Source: Tenuifilum sp040752515 (GTDB lineage: Bacteria; Bacteroidota; Bacteroidia; Bacteroidales; Tenuifilaceae). From it: a stretch of 64,000 bases of DNA. The DNA lies in contig JBFMGQ010000004.1 in NCBI GenBank assembly GCA_040752515.1, forward strand, positions 1-64,000, written 5' to 3'. Made by a program: the position numbers and the translations under genes. The notes below the pieces were generated by a model, which was not told where the DNA came from, did not search any database, and was given only the letters and a program-made list of their open reading frames with translations. Shown here one piece after another: positions 1 to 8,766 of this stretch (the stretch's first letter is position 1; each line of letters begins with the position of its first letter).

Positions 1-259
1 CTCCGCCGAAGCATCTCTTTTACCTTTAACCCTTTTAATAATGAGATTCCTCGCATTTGCTCGGAATGACAAAACCTTAGCATCCTCAAACCTTTGTCAT
101 GCTGAGCTGAGCCGAAGCATCTCTTCAATCCTTAATGAGTTAGATCCTTCGCTACGCTCAGGATGACAAGGGGCTTTGAATGCTGATGGTTGATAGAAAA
201 GAATTCACATTTAATCTGGAATCCCGCTAATGCGGGACAGGTACTGGAATCTGAAATCT
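1..259. repeat. Long intergenic repeat, copy 1
   Basis: Nearly identical to 1277-1533, differing by a few substitutions and small indels. It contains two modules that begin like TGTCATGCTGAGC and end like GGAATGACA or GGATGACA, so each is an imperfect inverted repeat. These are followed by a TCCCGC/GCGGGA palindrome and degenerate 'ggaatctgaaatctgg' sequence. The left end is cut by the window edge. No coding potential is apparent. Short repeats of this type occur between genes in many Bacteroidota genomes; their function is unknown. Confidence 0.85.
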
Positions 260-320
260 GGAATCTGGAACCTCGAACCTCGAATCCCGCTTTGCGGGAA
301 AGGCTCTTGAACCTGGAACA

Positions 321-689
321 TTAAACCTTGAATCTGGAATCATTAACAAACCCCACCCCATACCCAATTACCACACCAATTACATTCGAAATCAAATCGG
401 ACAAGTTATAGGTTCTGTGCGGTATGTAAACCTGCCAAACCTCAGCTACCACGGCCGCTATAAGCAGAAGTAGAAACACCCAAATCTTATTGATTTTAAT
501 CCCAACTGCTTTTAAGGTAATAACAAGTATTACAAAAAGTAACACATGCACAATGTAATCGGAGTGAATGTCAATGCCACCTATCTTAAATTCAGGAAAA
601 TTTATGGGTAAAAAAAATGGTATTACAAGAATAGCCAGTATCCAAGCCGCTATTGTAAGGATAAGTGTTTTTATGTGAAATTGGCTCAA
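321..689 (-). CDS. VanZ-like membrane protein
   Basis: A 122-residue protein with about four hydrophobic segments. It has the VanZ-family pattern of an H-S-D stretch in the second segment (HSDYIVHVLLFVI) and a YNLSDLISNVIGVVIGYG stretch near the C-terminus. VanZ-like proteins are small inner-membrane proteins, named for a teicoplanin-resistance gene; most members have no known role. The start is TTG: there is no other in-frame Met, an upstream in-frame stop closes the frame, and a -7 box lies 20 bases upstream. It is a single gene surrounded by repeats. Confidence 0.8.
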   Translation of the reverse strand: MSQFHIKTLILTIAAWILAILVIPFFLPINFPEFKIGGIDIHSDYIVHVLLFVILVITLKAVGIKINKIWVFLLLLIAAVVAEVWQVYIPHRTYNLSDLISNVIGVVIGYGVGFVNDSRFKV

Positions 690-708
690 GGTTTTGCAGT
701 TTGATTAC

Positions 709-716
709 CAAAGATA
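709..716 (-). promoter_or_regulatory. Bacteroidota -7 box for the VanZ-like gene
   Basis: Reads TATCTTTG on the minus strand, matching TAnnTTTG, with a TTG at 738-740 as a possible -33 element 21 bases further upstream. It predicts transcription starting close to the TTG start codon at 689. Confidence 0.6.
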
Positions 717-824
717 ATCATTTCATGGGAACTGTGACAATTCAGAAACTTATGCTAGGGAGTGCCTGTTTAGGTGATGGTTAATAGTTTACGCTTGATG
801 GGAGAATAATGCCCCGTCATCTCA

Positions 825-907
825 TGTCATGCTGAGCTCCGCCGAAGCACCTCTTTTACTTTTAACCCTTTTAATAATGAGATTCCTCGCATTTGCTCGG
901 AATGACA
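825..907. repeat. Partial copy of the long intergenic repeat
   Basis: Matches the first module of the long repeat (equivalent to the bases just before 1 up to about 73) with two or three substitutions. It runs from TGTCATGCTGAGC to CTCGGAATGACA, so the ends are inverted relative to each other. Confidence 0.85.
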
Positions 908-1013
908 GGCGGTGCTGGTTGATTGTTATTCATGTTCATGAAGTGGATTGGAACGCTGATGATGCAGATGATTTTGTTGACAGTTGTTCGTGGAAAACCG
1001 ACCTCACCCCTGC

Positions 1014-1088
1014 CCCTCTCCTGAGAGGAGAGGGAAGCGCATTGGGGAATCTATGTTGCGGAGCCAAAGTCTCCCCTCTCAGGGGAGA
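1014..1088. repeat. Two adjacent GC-rich palindromes
   Basis: Palindrome 1 is CCCTCTCCT-gag-AGGAGAGGG at 1014-1034. Palindrome 2 is TCTCCCCT-ctc-AGGGGAGA at 1070-1088. They are flanked by 'acctcacccc' on the left and 'gaggggtcgggtt' on the right, which are themselves roughly complementary. This suggests one compound folded element, possibly a miniature mobile or REP-like repeat. Confidence 0.65.
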
Positions 1089-1276
1089 TTTAGAGGGGTC
1101 GGGTTAGTTAATCATTGTTCGTGGAATGGAATGGTACGCAGATGACGCAGATTAAGCGGATTTGTTCTGTGAAACTCCGTGTTACACTGTGAAACCCTGT
1201 GGTGCTTATTTAGTTGACAGTTGATTGTTGATGGTTGTTAGTTTGAAAATGACCCGTCCTCTCTTGTCATGCTGAG

Positions 1277-1533
1277 CTCCGCCGAAGCATCTCTTTTACC
1301 TTTAACCCTTTTAATTATGAGATTCCTCGCATTTGCTCGGAATGACAAAACCTTAGCATCCTCAAACCTTTGTCATGCTGAGCTGAGCCGAAGCATCTCT
1401 TCAATCCTTAATGTGTTAGATCCTTCGCTACGCTCAGGATGACAAGTGGCTTTGACTGCTGATGGTTGATAGAAAAAATTCACTTTAATCTGGAATCCCG
1501 CTAATGCGGGACAGGTACTGGAATCTGAAATCT
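1277..1533. repeat. Long intergenic repeat, copy 2
   Basis: A direct repeat of 1-259 in the same orientation with more than 95 percent identity by eye. It includes both TGTCATGC...ATGACA modules and the TCCCGC/GCGGGA palindrome at 1496-1511. Confidence 0.9.
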
Positions 1534-1609
1534 TGAATCAATCTGAACACTATACGCTAAAATGATTCTTTTTTATTAATTGAGGGAAGGTATTTTTAAC
1601 AAAAAAAAT

Positions 1610-1617
1610 TACCTTTG
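1610..1617 (+). promoter_or_regulatory. Bacteroidota -7 box for the corA-like gene
   Basis: TACCTTTG, a perfect TAnnTTTG. It predicts a leader of about 105 bases before the start codon at 1730. No well-spaced -33 TTG is visible. Confidence 0.55.
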
Positions 1618-1675
1618 CACGGTTGAAAAAAAGTCAAATTTCTGTATGGACGATTATCACCCTGATAGTTAACCC

Positions 1676-1707
1676 GGAATAGAGGTAGTGTACTATACCT
1701 CTATTCT
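1676..1707 (+). promoter_or_regulatory. Leader hairpin upstream of the corA-like gene
   Basis: A perfect 10-bp inverted repeat, AATAGAGGTA (1678-1687) and TACCTCTATT (1696-1705), with an 8-base loop. A G-C and a G-U pair extend it to 12 pairs. It ends 22 bases before the start codon and just ahead of a GGAGGG stretch, so it lies in the predicted mRNA leader. It could control translation or bind a protein; this is inference. Confidence 0.55.
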
Positions 1708-1729
1708 ATAAAATTTGGAGGGATAGTAC

Positions 1730-2656
1730 ATGATTTCATTCTGGAAAAGGGACATTGGGTTGCATCCAACCGCCGAATGGGAGCCCTACTGCTGGGTAAA
1801 CGTCGAAAATCCTACAAACGAGGAAAAGCGTTACTTACTCGATGAGCTCGGGGTACCCGACGCTTTCTATAACGACATTGAGGACGTTGATGAGCGACCA
1901 CGTATTGAGTATGAAAACGGGTGGTTTTTTATTCTGATGCGTGTCCCCTACAAGAATACCGACCTAAAAATACCTTACTCCACTGTTCCCTTTGGTATCA
2001 TATTCAAGGATGAGGTTTTTGTATCCATTAGCTTTTACCGCTGCGAGGTAGTCCCCGATTTTATTCAATTCTCCGTTCGCAAGGGAATTATTATAAAGGA
2101 TCATTTCGATCAGGTGCTTAGGATCATGCTTTCGTCGAGCGTTTGGTTCCTGAAGTACCTTAAACAAATCAACAACGACATAAAGGAAGCTGAAGAGCAG
2201 CTGGAGCGCTCTATCCGTAACGAGGAGTTACAGGATCTGCTTCGGATTGAAAAGAGTTTAGTGTTCTTTACCACTTCGCTCAAGGGCAACGATATTCTAT
2301 TGCATCGAATTAAAAACCTGCGCAGCTACCGCGATACCTATAATCCAGAGCTCTTAGAGGATGTTGAAATTGAGTTACGTCAGGCTCAGGAAACAACCAG
2401 CGTTTACTCCGACATTCTTAGCGGTATGATGGATGCCTATGCTTCGGTTATATCCAATAACCTGAATATTGTAATGAAAAGGTTAACCTCTATCTCAATA
2501 GTACTTATGATCCCAACTCTTATAGCCAGTTTTTACGGGATGAACGTACCCAATAGCCTTGAAAATCACGCATGGGCATTTGGTGCCATAGTAATAACAT
2601 CGTTGCTAATATCGGTAATAGCTCTTTTGATTTTCATGCGAAAAAAGTGGTACTAG
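1730..2656 (+). CDS. corA: CorA-family divalent metal transporter
   Basis: A 308-residue CorA-like protein with a cytoplasmic N-terminal domain, a long helical region (about 120-240) and two C-terminal membrane segments. The first segment ends in the signature YGMN at about 268-271, the selectivity-filter motif of CorA channels; the second ends in a basic tail (RKKW). The family forms homopentamers that carry Mg2+ or, in some members, Co2+, Ni2+ or Zn2+. It has an unusually good ribosome-binding site for this lineage (GGAGGG). Its stop codon overlaps the stop of the convergent response-regulator gene in the palindrome CTAG. Confidence 0.88.
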   Translation: MISFWKRDIGLHPTAEWEPYCWVNVENPTNEEKRYLLDELGVPDAFYNDIEDVDERPRIEYENGWFFILMRVPYKNTDLKIPYSTVPFGIIFKDEVFVSISFYRCEVVPDFIQFSVRKGIIIKDHFDQVLRIMLSSSVWFLKYLKQINNDIKEAEEQLERSIRNEELQDLLRIEKSLVFFTTSLKGNDILLHRIKNLRSYRDTYNPELLEDVEIELRQAQETTSVYSDILSGMMDAYASVISNNLNIVMKRLTSISIVLMIPTLIASFYGMNVPNSLENHAWAFGAIVITSLLISVIALLIFMRKKWY

Positions 2657-3039
2657 TCAGCGGTTGTTCGAGTTACGCTATTAACTGCAGAAATAATTTG
2701 GTTCACCTCAAAGGGCTTCTGGATGTAACCGCTTACCCACCCCTCGTTGATAGCATTGTAAATTTCAGGCGAGATATCGTAGCCTGTTAGAATGAAACAT
2801 GGTATTCCTGGCTTAACCATTGCAGCCTGCCGGGCAAACTCCAGCCCGTTCATGCCGGGCATTTTCATGTCGCAAAATATCACATCAACCTTGCCGCTAT
2901 TCGATAGCTTTTCTAAACCCTCGCTACCCGAACGGGCACTTATCACTTCATACATTTTACGGAAGTTCACCTCAAAAAGGAGAACATTGGTTGGCTCATC
3001 ATCAATGTGGAGCACGCTAATATTGCCTGATGAATCCAT
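2653..3039 (-). CDS. Single-domain response regulator
   Basis: A 128-residue CheY-like receiver domain with no output domain. Acidic residues lie in HIDDEP (residues 11-16), the phosphorylation site is Asp57 in IFCDMKMPG, a Thr is in ILTGYD (about 85), and the conserved Lys108 is in QKPF. It begins 3 bases after the end of the large histidine kinase gene and is almost certainly co-transcribed with it, which makes it the likely partner. Without an effector domain it must act through protein contact or as a phosphate relay. Confidence 0.88.
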   Translation of the reverse strand: MDSSGNISVLHIDDEPTNVLLFEVNFRKMYEVISARSGSEGLEKLSNSGKVDVIFCDMKMPGMNGLEFARQAAMVKPGIPCFILTGYDISPEIYNAINEGWVSGYIQKPFEVNQIISAVNSVTRTTAD

Positions 3040-3042
3040 AGC

Positions 3043-6000
3043 TTAACATGTTTTGGGTAAAACCACTGTAACTTTTGTTCCTTTGCCTTTTTCGGACTGT
3101 ATATGGATAGTGCCTTGATGCTCCTTGATAATGTTGAAAGTAATTGAAAGCCCAAGGCCTGTTCCCACACCCGGTTCCTTGGTGGTAAAAAACGGATCGT
3201 AAACTTTTAGTAGGTCTGCTTCATCAATTCCACAACCGCTATCCTCAAATACAACCCTATACCTGTTGCCCTCATCCTTTGTGGTTATAATGATTTTACC
3301 TGTACCCTCAATGGCCTGAATGGCATTAATAAGAATATTCATAAATGCCTGATGGATTTGACCCTCGTTACAGTAAAGGTTTGTTGTATCAGCCGTGTAT
3401 TTCCTTTCTATTTCAATTCTATCGCGGTACTGGTTTGCCAGCAGGACAAGGCAGTTCTCTACCACCCTATGCAAATCCACATCTGAATGTTTGGTATAAT
3501 CGACACGGCTGTACTGGTTAAGGCTCTTAACAATTTGTGCCGATCGTTTTACGCCCTCCTTTATAGCATCAATTAAGGGTTGAAGATCTCCTTGATGGGC
3601 TTTAAAATTATCGTTGATGTATGCTTCAATGGCAACTACCCCACCCTGAATAAAGTTAAGGGGGTTATTGATTTCGTGAGCAACACCGGCTGCAAGCAAA
3701 TCCAACGAGGCCATCTTTTCCGATTGAACTAGGGTTTGCTGCGCGTTCTTGAGTTCCTGTAGCGTTTCAATGAGTTTCTCCCGTTGACTGTAGAGCTCCT
3801 CATTTGCTGCGCTGAGCTCCTCATTCACGGCCTCAAGTTCCTCGGTTCTTTCCTTTACCAATTGTTCAAGGTGGTTCTGGTATTTTTCAAGTTCCTTTTG
3901 AGTTTTCTTTATTTCAGAGATATCAATGGAGATACCCCGCAAACCAACCGCCTTGCCATTGTCAATGATTGGCGAAGAGTAAACCAGCGCTGGGAATCTT
4001 TCGCCATTCTTACGTTGCGCAGGATATTCCAAGCCCGTTGTAGACTCTCCCATTAATCGGCGTTTGAAAATCTTTANNNNNNNNNNNNNNNNNNNNNNNN
4101 NNNNNNNNNNNNNNNNNNNNNNNNNNNNNNNNNNNNNNNNNNNNNNNNNNNNNNNNNNNNNNNNNNNNNNNNNNNNGCCTTGCCATTGTCAATGATTGGC
4201 GAAGAGTAAACCAGCGCTGGGAATCTTTCGCCATTCTTACGTTGCGCAGGATATTCCAAGCCCGTTGTAGACTCTCCCATTAATCGGCGTTTGAAAATCT
4301 TTACCCCTTTCTGAACATCCTCAATCGTATAACCTAAACTTTCCAATCCATATTTATTGACAAAGGTTACAGTTCCATTAAGGTCAATTTCCCAAATTGA
4401 TTGCGGCAGTAAATCGGTTAGCTCACGGAAACGCTTTTCGCTTCGTTCTAGCTGCTCTTGGGTTTGTTTTATTTGGGTAATATCGGTAATGGTTCCAATA
4501 TAACCAATAATTTTCCCTTCAACCACTTCGGGTAGGGCATAACCAAGCACCCAAACCACTGACCCATCGGGCTTTAAAAATCGGTACTCGGTTGTGGAAC
4601 TTTCAGCAGATTTTACCCGCTCACTCCAACCACTAATTACCCTCTCGCGGTCGTCGGGGTGGACCGCATTTATCCAGTTGTCGCCCATGGCCTGCTCAGG
4701 TGTTAATCCCGATAGTTCGCACCATTTAGGATTGACATAGGTGGTCTTACCATGGGCATCGGTTCTGAAAATGCCTACCGGCGACATATAGGAAAGGGTT
4801 TCGAAAAGCATCATGGTTTGGCGATAAGCTTTCTCTGCTTTCCTTAGTTCGGTGATATCAACCATGGCACCTATTGAGCCAATCACTTCACCCTGAGCAT
4901 TGGTAATTGGAGCTCCACTAACCAGGCAGTCGATTATTCTGCCACTCTTGGCTTTAAACTGCATTTCGTAAACACCCTTTTTACCATCCTTCCTTTGGTT
5001 GTTGGCTTCAACTATTTCACGTTTGCGGTCTTCAGGAATTAAAAACTCATAACCTATCCTTCCAATTACCTCCTCAGGTTTATAACCCAGTATTTCAGTA
5101 AACCGGTTATTCACAAAAAGTATACGGTCGTCGTTGTCAACCATCATTAAAACCTCATTCATACTTTCAACAACGGTCCGGTAAAGCTGCTCGCTTTCCT
5201 TTATACGCTGCTCGGTCTTTTTCTTTTCGGTAACATCTGCCAGAATACCCCTCATTCCAACCGGCCTACCATTTTCGTAAATAACGCTGGAGTATATATT
5301 TGCAGGGAAGGTTGTTCCATCCTTTCTTAGGGCAAGGTACTCCTCGTCGGAATTTTTTCCCTCAATAAATATTTTTTTGATATTTTGCACAACCCTAACC
5401 CTATCCTCAGGGGCTATCAGGTCAATAATGGTAATGCCCTTTTCAACATCCTCACGGGTATATCCAAAAAGTTTATACCCAATATCGTTTGCATAGGTAA
5501 AACGGGCATTCAAATCAACCTCCCACACAACCAGGGGAAGAAGATCGGCCAGTTCACGGAACTTACGTTCGCGGTACTCAAGAGCTTGCTGGGCAATTTT
5601 CCTATCGCTTATATCACGAACTACGGCTAAAACCCTTTTTTGCCCGTTAATATGGGCAAACCTCAACGAAACCTCTGACCAAAAAATTGAACCATCGGAT
5701 TTTTTACTCTGCCACTCAAAAACGGCACTACCCTCTTTAACGGCTTGCCTCAATTTTTCCTTTGCCCCTTTAGCATCGTAGGGCTCAATACCTGAAGAAA
5801 AAATATCGACATGCTTGCCTATCACTTCTTCCTTGCTCTTTAATCCATACATTTTGAGCATCATGTCGTTTACATCCAATATTATGCCGTTTTCGGCATC
5901 GTGAACAAAAATCGCCTCGCGGGTTGAGTTGAATATTTCAAGGTAACTCCGGTAGCTTTCCAGTGCATTTGCCCTCTGGTTTTCAGCATCACACAGCGCT

Positions 6001-7058
6001 TCTTCTATACGTTTCTGGTAGTTCCGCCTTTCCAGTATGTTTAAAACCAGGTAGAAAATAAGTAAAACCCCAATAATCATGATTATGGTAGCCACCCAAA
6101 CCACCTCCCTGGAACGAGACGATGCTTTATCGATTGGGATTTCACTTACCACTAACCAAGGTCTATCGCTCAAATATAGGTTAATGGGATACAAAAATCG
6201 GAAAACGGGCTCGTTGAGATAGGTTGAATAAACCTCCTGCGCTACCTCATTCCCTTCAAAAGCTTTTACTATTTTTAAGCTATCAGCAGTATTCCCTTTA
6301 AAGTCTATTTTCTTCCTTATCAAAGCGCTGTCGGGGTGGCTAACAATAGTTCCTTTTGACGATACCAAATAGATATAACCGGTATCAAAAAGTCTCACGT
6401 CCGATATCAGTTCACGCAAATAATTTAAATCGATATCAACCCCAACTGCACCAACAAAGGCATCACCCTTGACTATTGGAACCGATATGGTGCAGCCATA
6501 AAAAAGTTTACCATAGTCAGAATACCTGAATAGGTATGGCTCAGAGAGTACTGGCTGTAATTTTTGTTTTACATCGCTATAAAAAAACGATTTATAATCG
6601 CCGCAGGGCACAATCTCGGAAATTAAAGAATCGTTATCACGGAAATAGGTTATTCCAAATCGGCCGGCACAAGGGTAAGCCTTACTGTTTTTAAAAATGG
6701 CATCGTTCCCATCATAAGCGTTGGGCTCCCAGAATACCCATGCCCCCAGTATATTTTGATTGTTGCTTAGTACCTCAACTAAAAGCTTTCTGACATCCTC
6801 CCGCTTAGCCTTCATTTCATGCAAAAGCAATGCACGTTGCTGTACCGAATTGGCAACCACATATGCTGCGCTAAAGTATAGCTGCGTCTCAGCTGCTGTT
6901 TGGCGAAGTATTTCCTTGGATATCTCCTTCGACGATTCGTAAATGTGCTTACGCTGGTTTACCGCCAGGTAAATAAACATGAAAACAAACACTCCCGCTG
7001 TAAGCAGCGCTGCAATTACAGCAGAATAGGGATGAGTATAGTATTTTCGAATGTTCAT
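3043..7058 (-). CDS. Cache/multi-PAS sensor histidine kinase (interrupted by an N run)
   Basis: One gene split here by 100 N. Collapsing the exact 127-bp duplication around the Ns gives a continuous frame of about 1262 residues. Order: membrane segment (about 13-33); extracellular double-Cache-like sensor (40-320); second membrane segment (326-345); five PAS domains (about 370-985), each ending in a PAC-like region; a coiled coil; HisKA with phospho-acceptor His in GVAHEINNPLNF (about residue 1052); and HATPase with GTGLGLS. The H-E-I-N-N-P-L motif is typical of NtrB/AtoS-type kinases. The response regulator follows 3 bases downstream. The PAS array suggests integration of several internal signals with one external ligand. 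Confidence 0.88.
3950..4076. repeat. 127-bp exact duplicate, left of the N run
   Basis: Identical base for base to 4177-4303, the sequence right of the N run. Both copies encode the same stretch of the last PAS domain of the kinase. It is interpreted as an unmerged contig end rather than a biological duplication. Confidence 0.95.
4077..4176. other. Assembly gap of exactly 100 N
   Basis: A run of 100 unknown bases, a common default gap size. It is flanked by identical 127-bp ends, so the two contigs probably overlap and no sequence is missing. Confidence 0.97.
4177..4303. repeat. 127-bp exact duplicate, right of the N run
   Basis: The second copy of the contig-end overlap (see 3950-4076). 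Removing one copy plus the Ns deletes 227 bases and restores one kinase reading frame. Confidence 0.95.
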
Positions 7059-7169
7059 TTACTTGAAGTAAGCATTTCTTTTACGTAAATATAAACCTTT
7101 TTGATAGTAAAATGAACAAAAGAAAGGGTATGTTTTTGACAAATAGCTTAATTAACGATGTATAAGTGC

Positions 7170-7712
7170 CTAAAACTTGCTTTTAGTTGGATTGATGTAA
7201 GCCCCAAAATTGCCCTTTGTTTCAGTAAGAATTTTCTCAAAAAGTTTTGCAGTTGCCAAAGCATCGCCTGCAGCCCTATGGCGGCTTTCAATTTCTATTC
7301 CCAACCCATTGCAGATATTGCCTAAGCTGTACGAACTGTAACCCGGGAAAACACGACGGCTTAACCTTACGGTACACAACACATCGCGCTGATAGTCGTA
7401 GCCCAGCCTTTTAAACTCAGCCTGAACAAATCGGTAATCGAATGGGGCATTATGGGCTACAAATACACACCCCTCAGTAAGGAGTACAACCTCACGGGCA
7501 ATCTCGTAAAACTTTGGAGCTTTGGCAACCATCTCGTTAGTAATGCCCGTCAACCTTGTAATGTAATATGGAATAGGCGTTTCAGGGTTAATCAAACTCT
7601 TAAATTCATTGGTTATTCCATTGCCATTATGGATGTATATGGCTATTTCCGTAATCCTATCGCGCTGCCAGCTACCACCGGAGGTTTCAATATCAACTAT
7701 GGCATATTTCAT
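7170..7712 (-). CDS. DnaQ-like 3'-5' exonuclease
   Basis: A 180-residue DEDDh-type exonuclease related to the proofreading subunit of DNA polymerase III. Exo I is AIVDIETSG (Asp7 and Glu9), Exo II is VAHNAPFDYRF (about 97-107), and Exo III is HRAAGDALATAKLF (about 144-157), with the His and Asp of the DEDDh class. There is no polymerase, helicase or GIY-YIG domain, so it is a stand-alone exonuclease. It could be a genuine epsilon-like subunit or a repair/RNA-degrading enzyme. It lies downstream of the DUF6427 gene on the same strand, 56 bases away. Confidence 0.85.
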   Translation of the reverse strand: MKYAIVDIETSGGSWQRDRITEIAIYIHNGNGITNEFKSLINPETPIPYYITRLTGITNEMVAKAPKFYEIAREVVLLTEGCVFVAHNAPFDYRFVQAEFKRLGYDYQRDVLCTVRLSRRVFPGYSSYSLGNICNGLGIEIESRHRAAGDALATAKLFEKILTETKGNFGAYINPTKSKF

Positions 7713-7768
7713 TCACTCAATTCTCTCTTTCTTGAAAGCAACATTAAAACATAAATATCAACCAAAAA

Positions 7769-8764
7769 TTACATTAGCATTACAACCTGAACTAAAATTG
7801 CTCCAATAATTGGCAGCCAAAGTAAAAGCTCGTTCCAGAAATTTGGCTTGGCATCGCTAAAGTACGATGAAAATATAAAAGCCGATGGAACTGCTATAAT
7901 GTAGAATATTTCGTACGAAACGCCGGGAATAACAAAAAAGGATATTACACCAATTAAAAACAGGTATAGGAAAACGGTAAAGTACCTGCGAATAATAATT
8001 TTCTGAAAAGCTAACCTTGGGAAAACGCTAATTAGTGAAACCCCGAAGGGAATTGCCAAAAATCCCAAAAAAATCCAAAATATTTTATCATCAATTGCGG
8101 GCTCCGACTCGGTGAAAAGGCTGGTTAAAAAAGCATGGTAGGGTGTTAGAATATCCGCGTTAGCAATAAAAAGTATAAGCATGTAAATAAGCCAGGGAAC
8201 AGTGAAGGCAAATATCAAAACAAACCACTCCCTAACATTAAACGAACGAAGTACTAAAAGTGTGAGTAAAGCCCAAATTGCGACAGTAACAGCAGGGGCA
8301 TAAAACAAAGTAGCCATTCCAACCGCTAACCCCGCTCTGAAAAGGTTATCAAGCGGTTCGCGGTTTTGATAAATGGCAAACAGATGATCGATAGAAAGCA
8401 AGACCAAGATGAGTGATACCAATGCCGGATTTAATCGCTGGATTGGCAAAAAGGCAGCAGCGCATAGCGCAAAAAACAGTGCTGGCAGGTACGATCGACT
8501 TTTTAGAATGATGTACTTGTTGTTTAGAGCTAGTAAATATATTCCTGAAACAAAAAAAAGGGCAAAAGAAACGATATTTAACCAAAAAGGATAACGGTTA
8601 AGATAACTTGCCAACGCCCCATAAAACGGCATTGGGAAGCTATCGAAAATGAACGAGTAGCTTGGTGCTTTGCCTAAAAGCGTTGTTAGCCATAACGCAA
8701 TAAGCATTAGCGTGATAAGTACTGCTGATCCAAATCTACCTTTTTGAATGGCTTTTAGAAGCAT
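7769..8764 (-). CDS. DUF6427-type polytopic membrane protein
   Basis: A 331-residue protein with about nine or ten hydrophobic segments spread over its whole length, and no soluble domain. The N-terminal FDSFPMPFYG stretch and overall layout resemble the DUF6427 family, found in Bacteroidota and often next to purine or envelope genes; its function is unknown. It starts 2 bases after the purD stop codon, so the two are very likely co-transcribed. Confidence 0.65.
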   Translation of the reverse strand: MLLKAIQKGRFGSAVLITLMLIALWLTTLLGKAPSYSFIFDSFPMPFYGALASYLNRYPFWLNIVSFALFFVSGIYLLALNNKYIILKSRSYLPALFFALCAAAFLPIQRLNPALVSLILVLLSIDHLFAIYQNREPLDNLFRAGLAVGMATLFYAPAVTVAIWALLTLLVLRSFNVREWFVLIFAFTVPWLIYMLILFIANADILTPYHAFLTSLFTESEPAIDDKIFWIFLGFLAIPFGVSLISVFPRLAFQKIIIRRYFTVFLYLFLIGVISFFVIPGVSYEIFYIIAVPSAFIFSSYFSDAKPNFWNELLLWLPIIGAILVQVVMLM

Positions 8765-8766
8765 AT

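Larger units (their letters stand above)
690..1729. other. Gene-free, repeat-rich interval
   Basis: About 1 kb without a credible gene. It holds the VanZ promoter, a partial copy of the long repeat (825-907), a pair of GC-rich palindromes (1014-1088), the second long-repeat copy (1277-1533), and the promoter and leader hairpin of the corA-like gene. The open frame at 829-1107 is made of repeat sequence and is not considered coding. Confidence 0.75.

Noticed and set aside
829..1107. Open frame of 92 residues on the plus strand
   Set aside because: It is composed of the dispersed repeat and GC-rich palindromes, has no family match by eye, and lies in a gene-free, repeat-rich stretch.
4010..4234. 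Apparent tandem duplication in the kinase gene
   Set aside because: The duplicated segments flank 100 N exactly and are identical, which fits an unmerged contig overlap rather than a real duplication.
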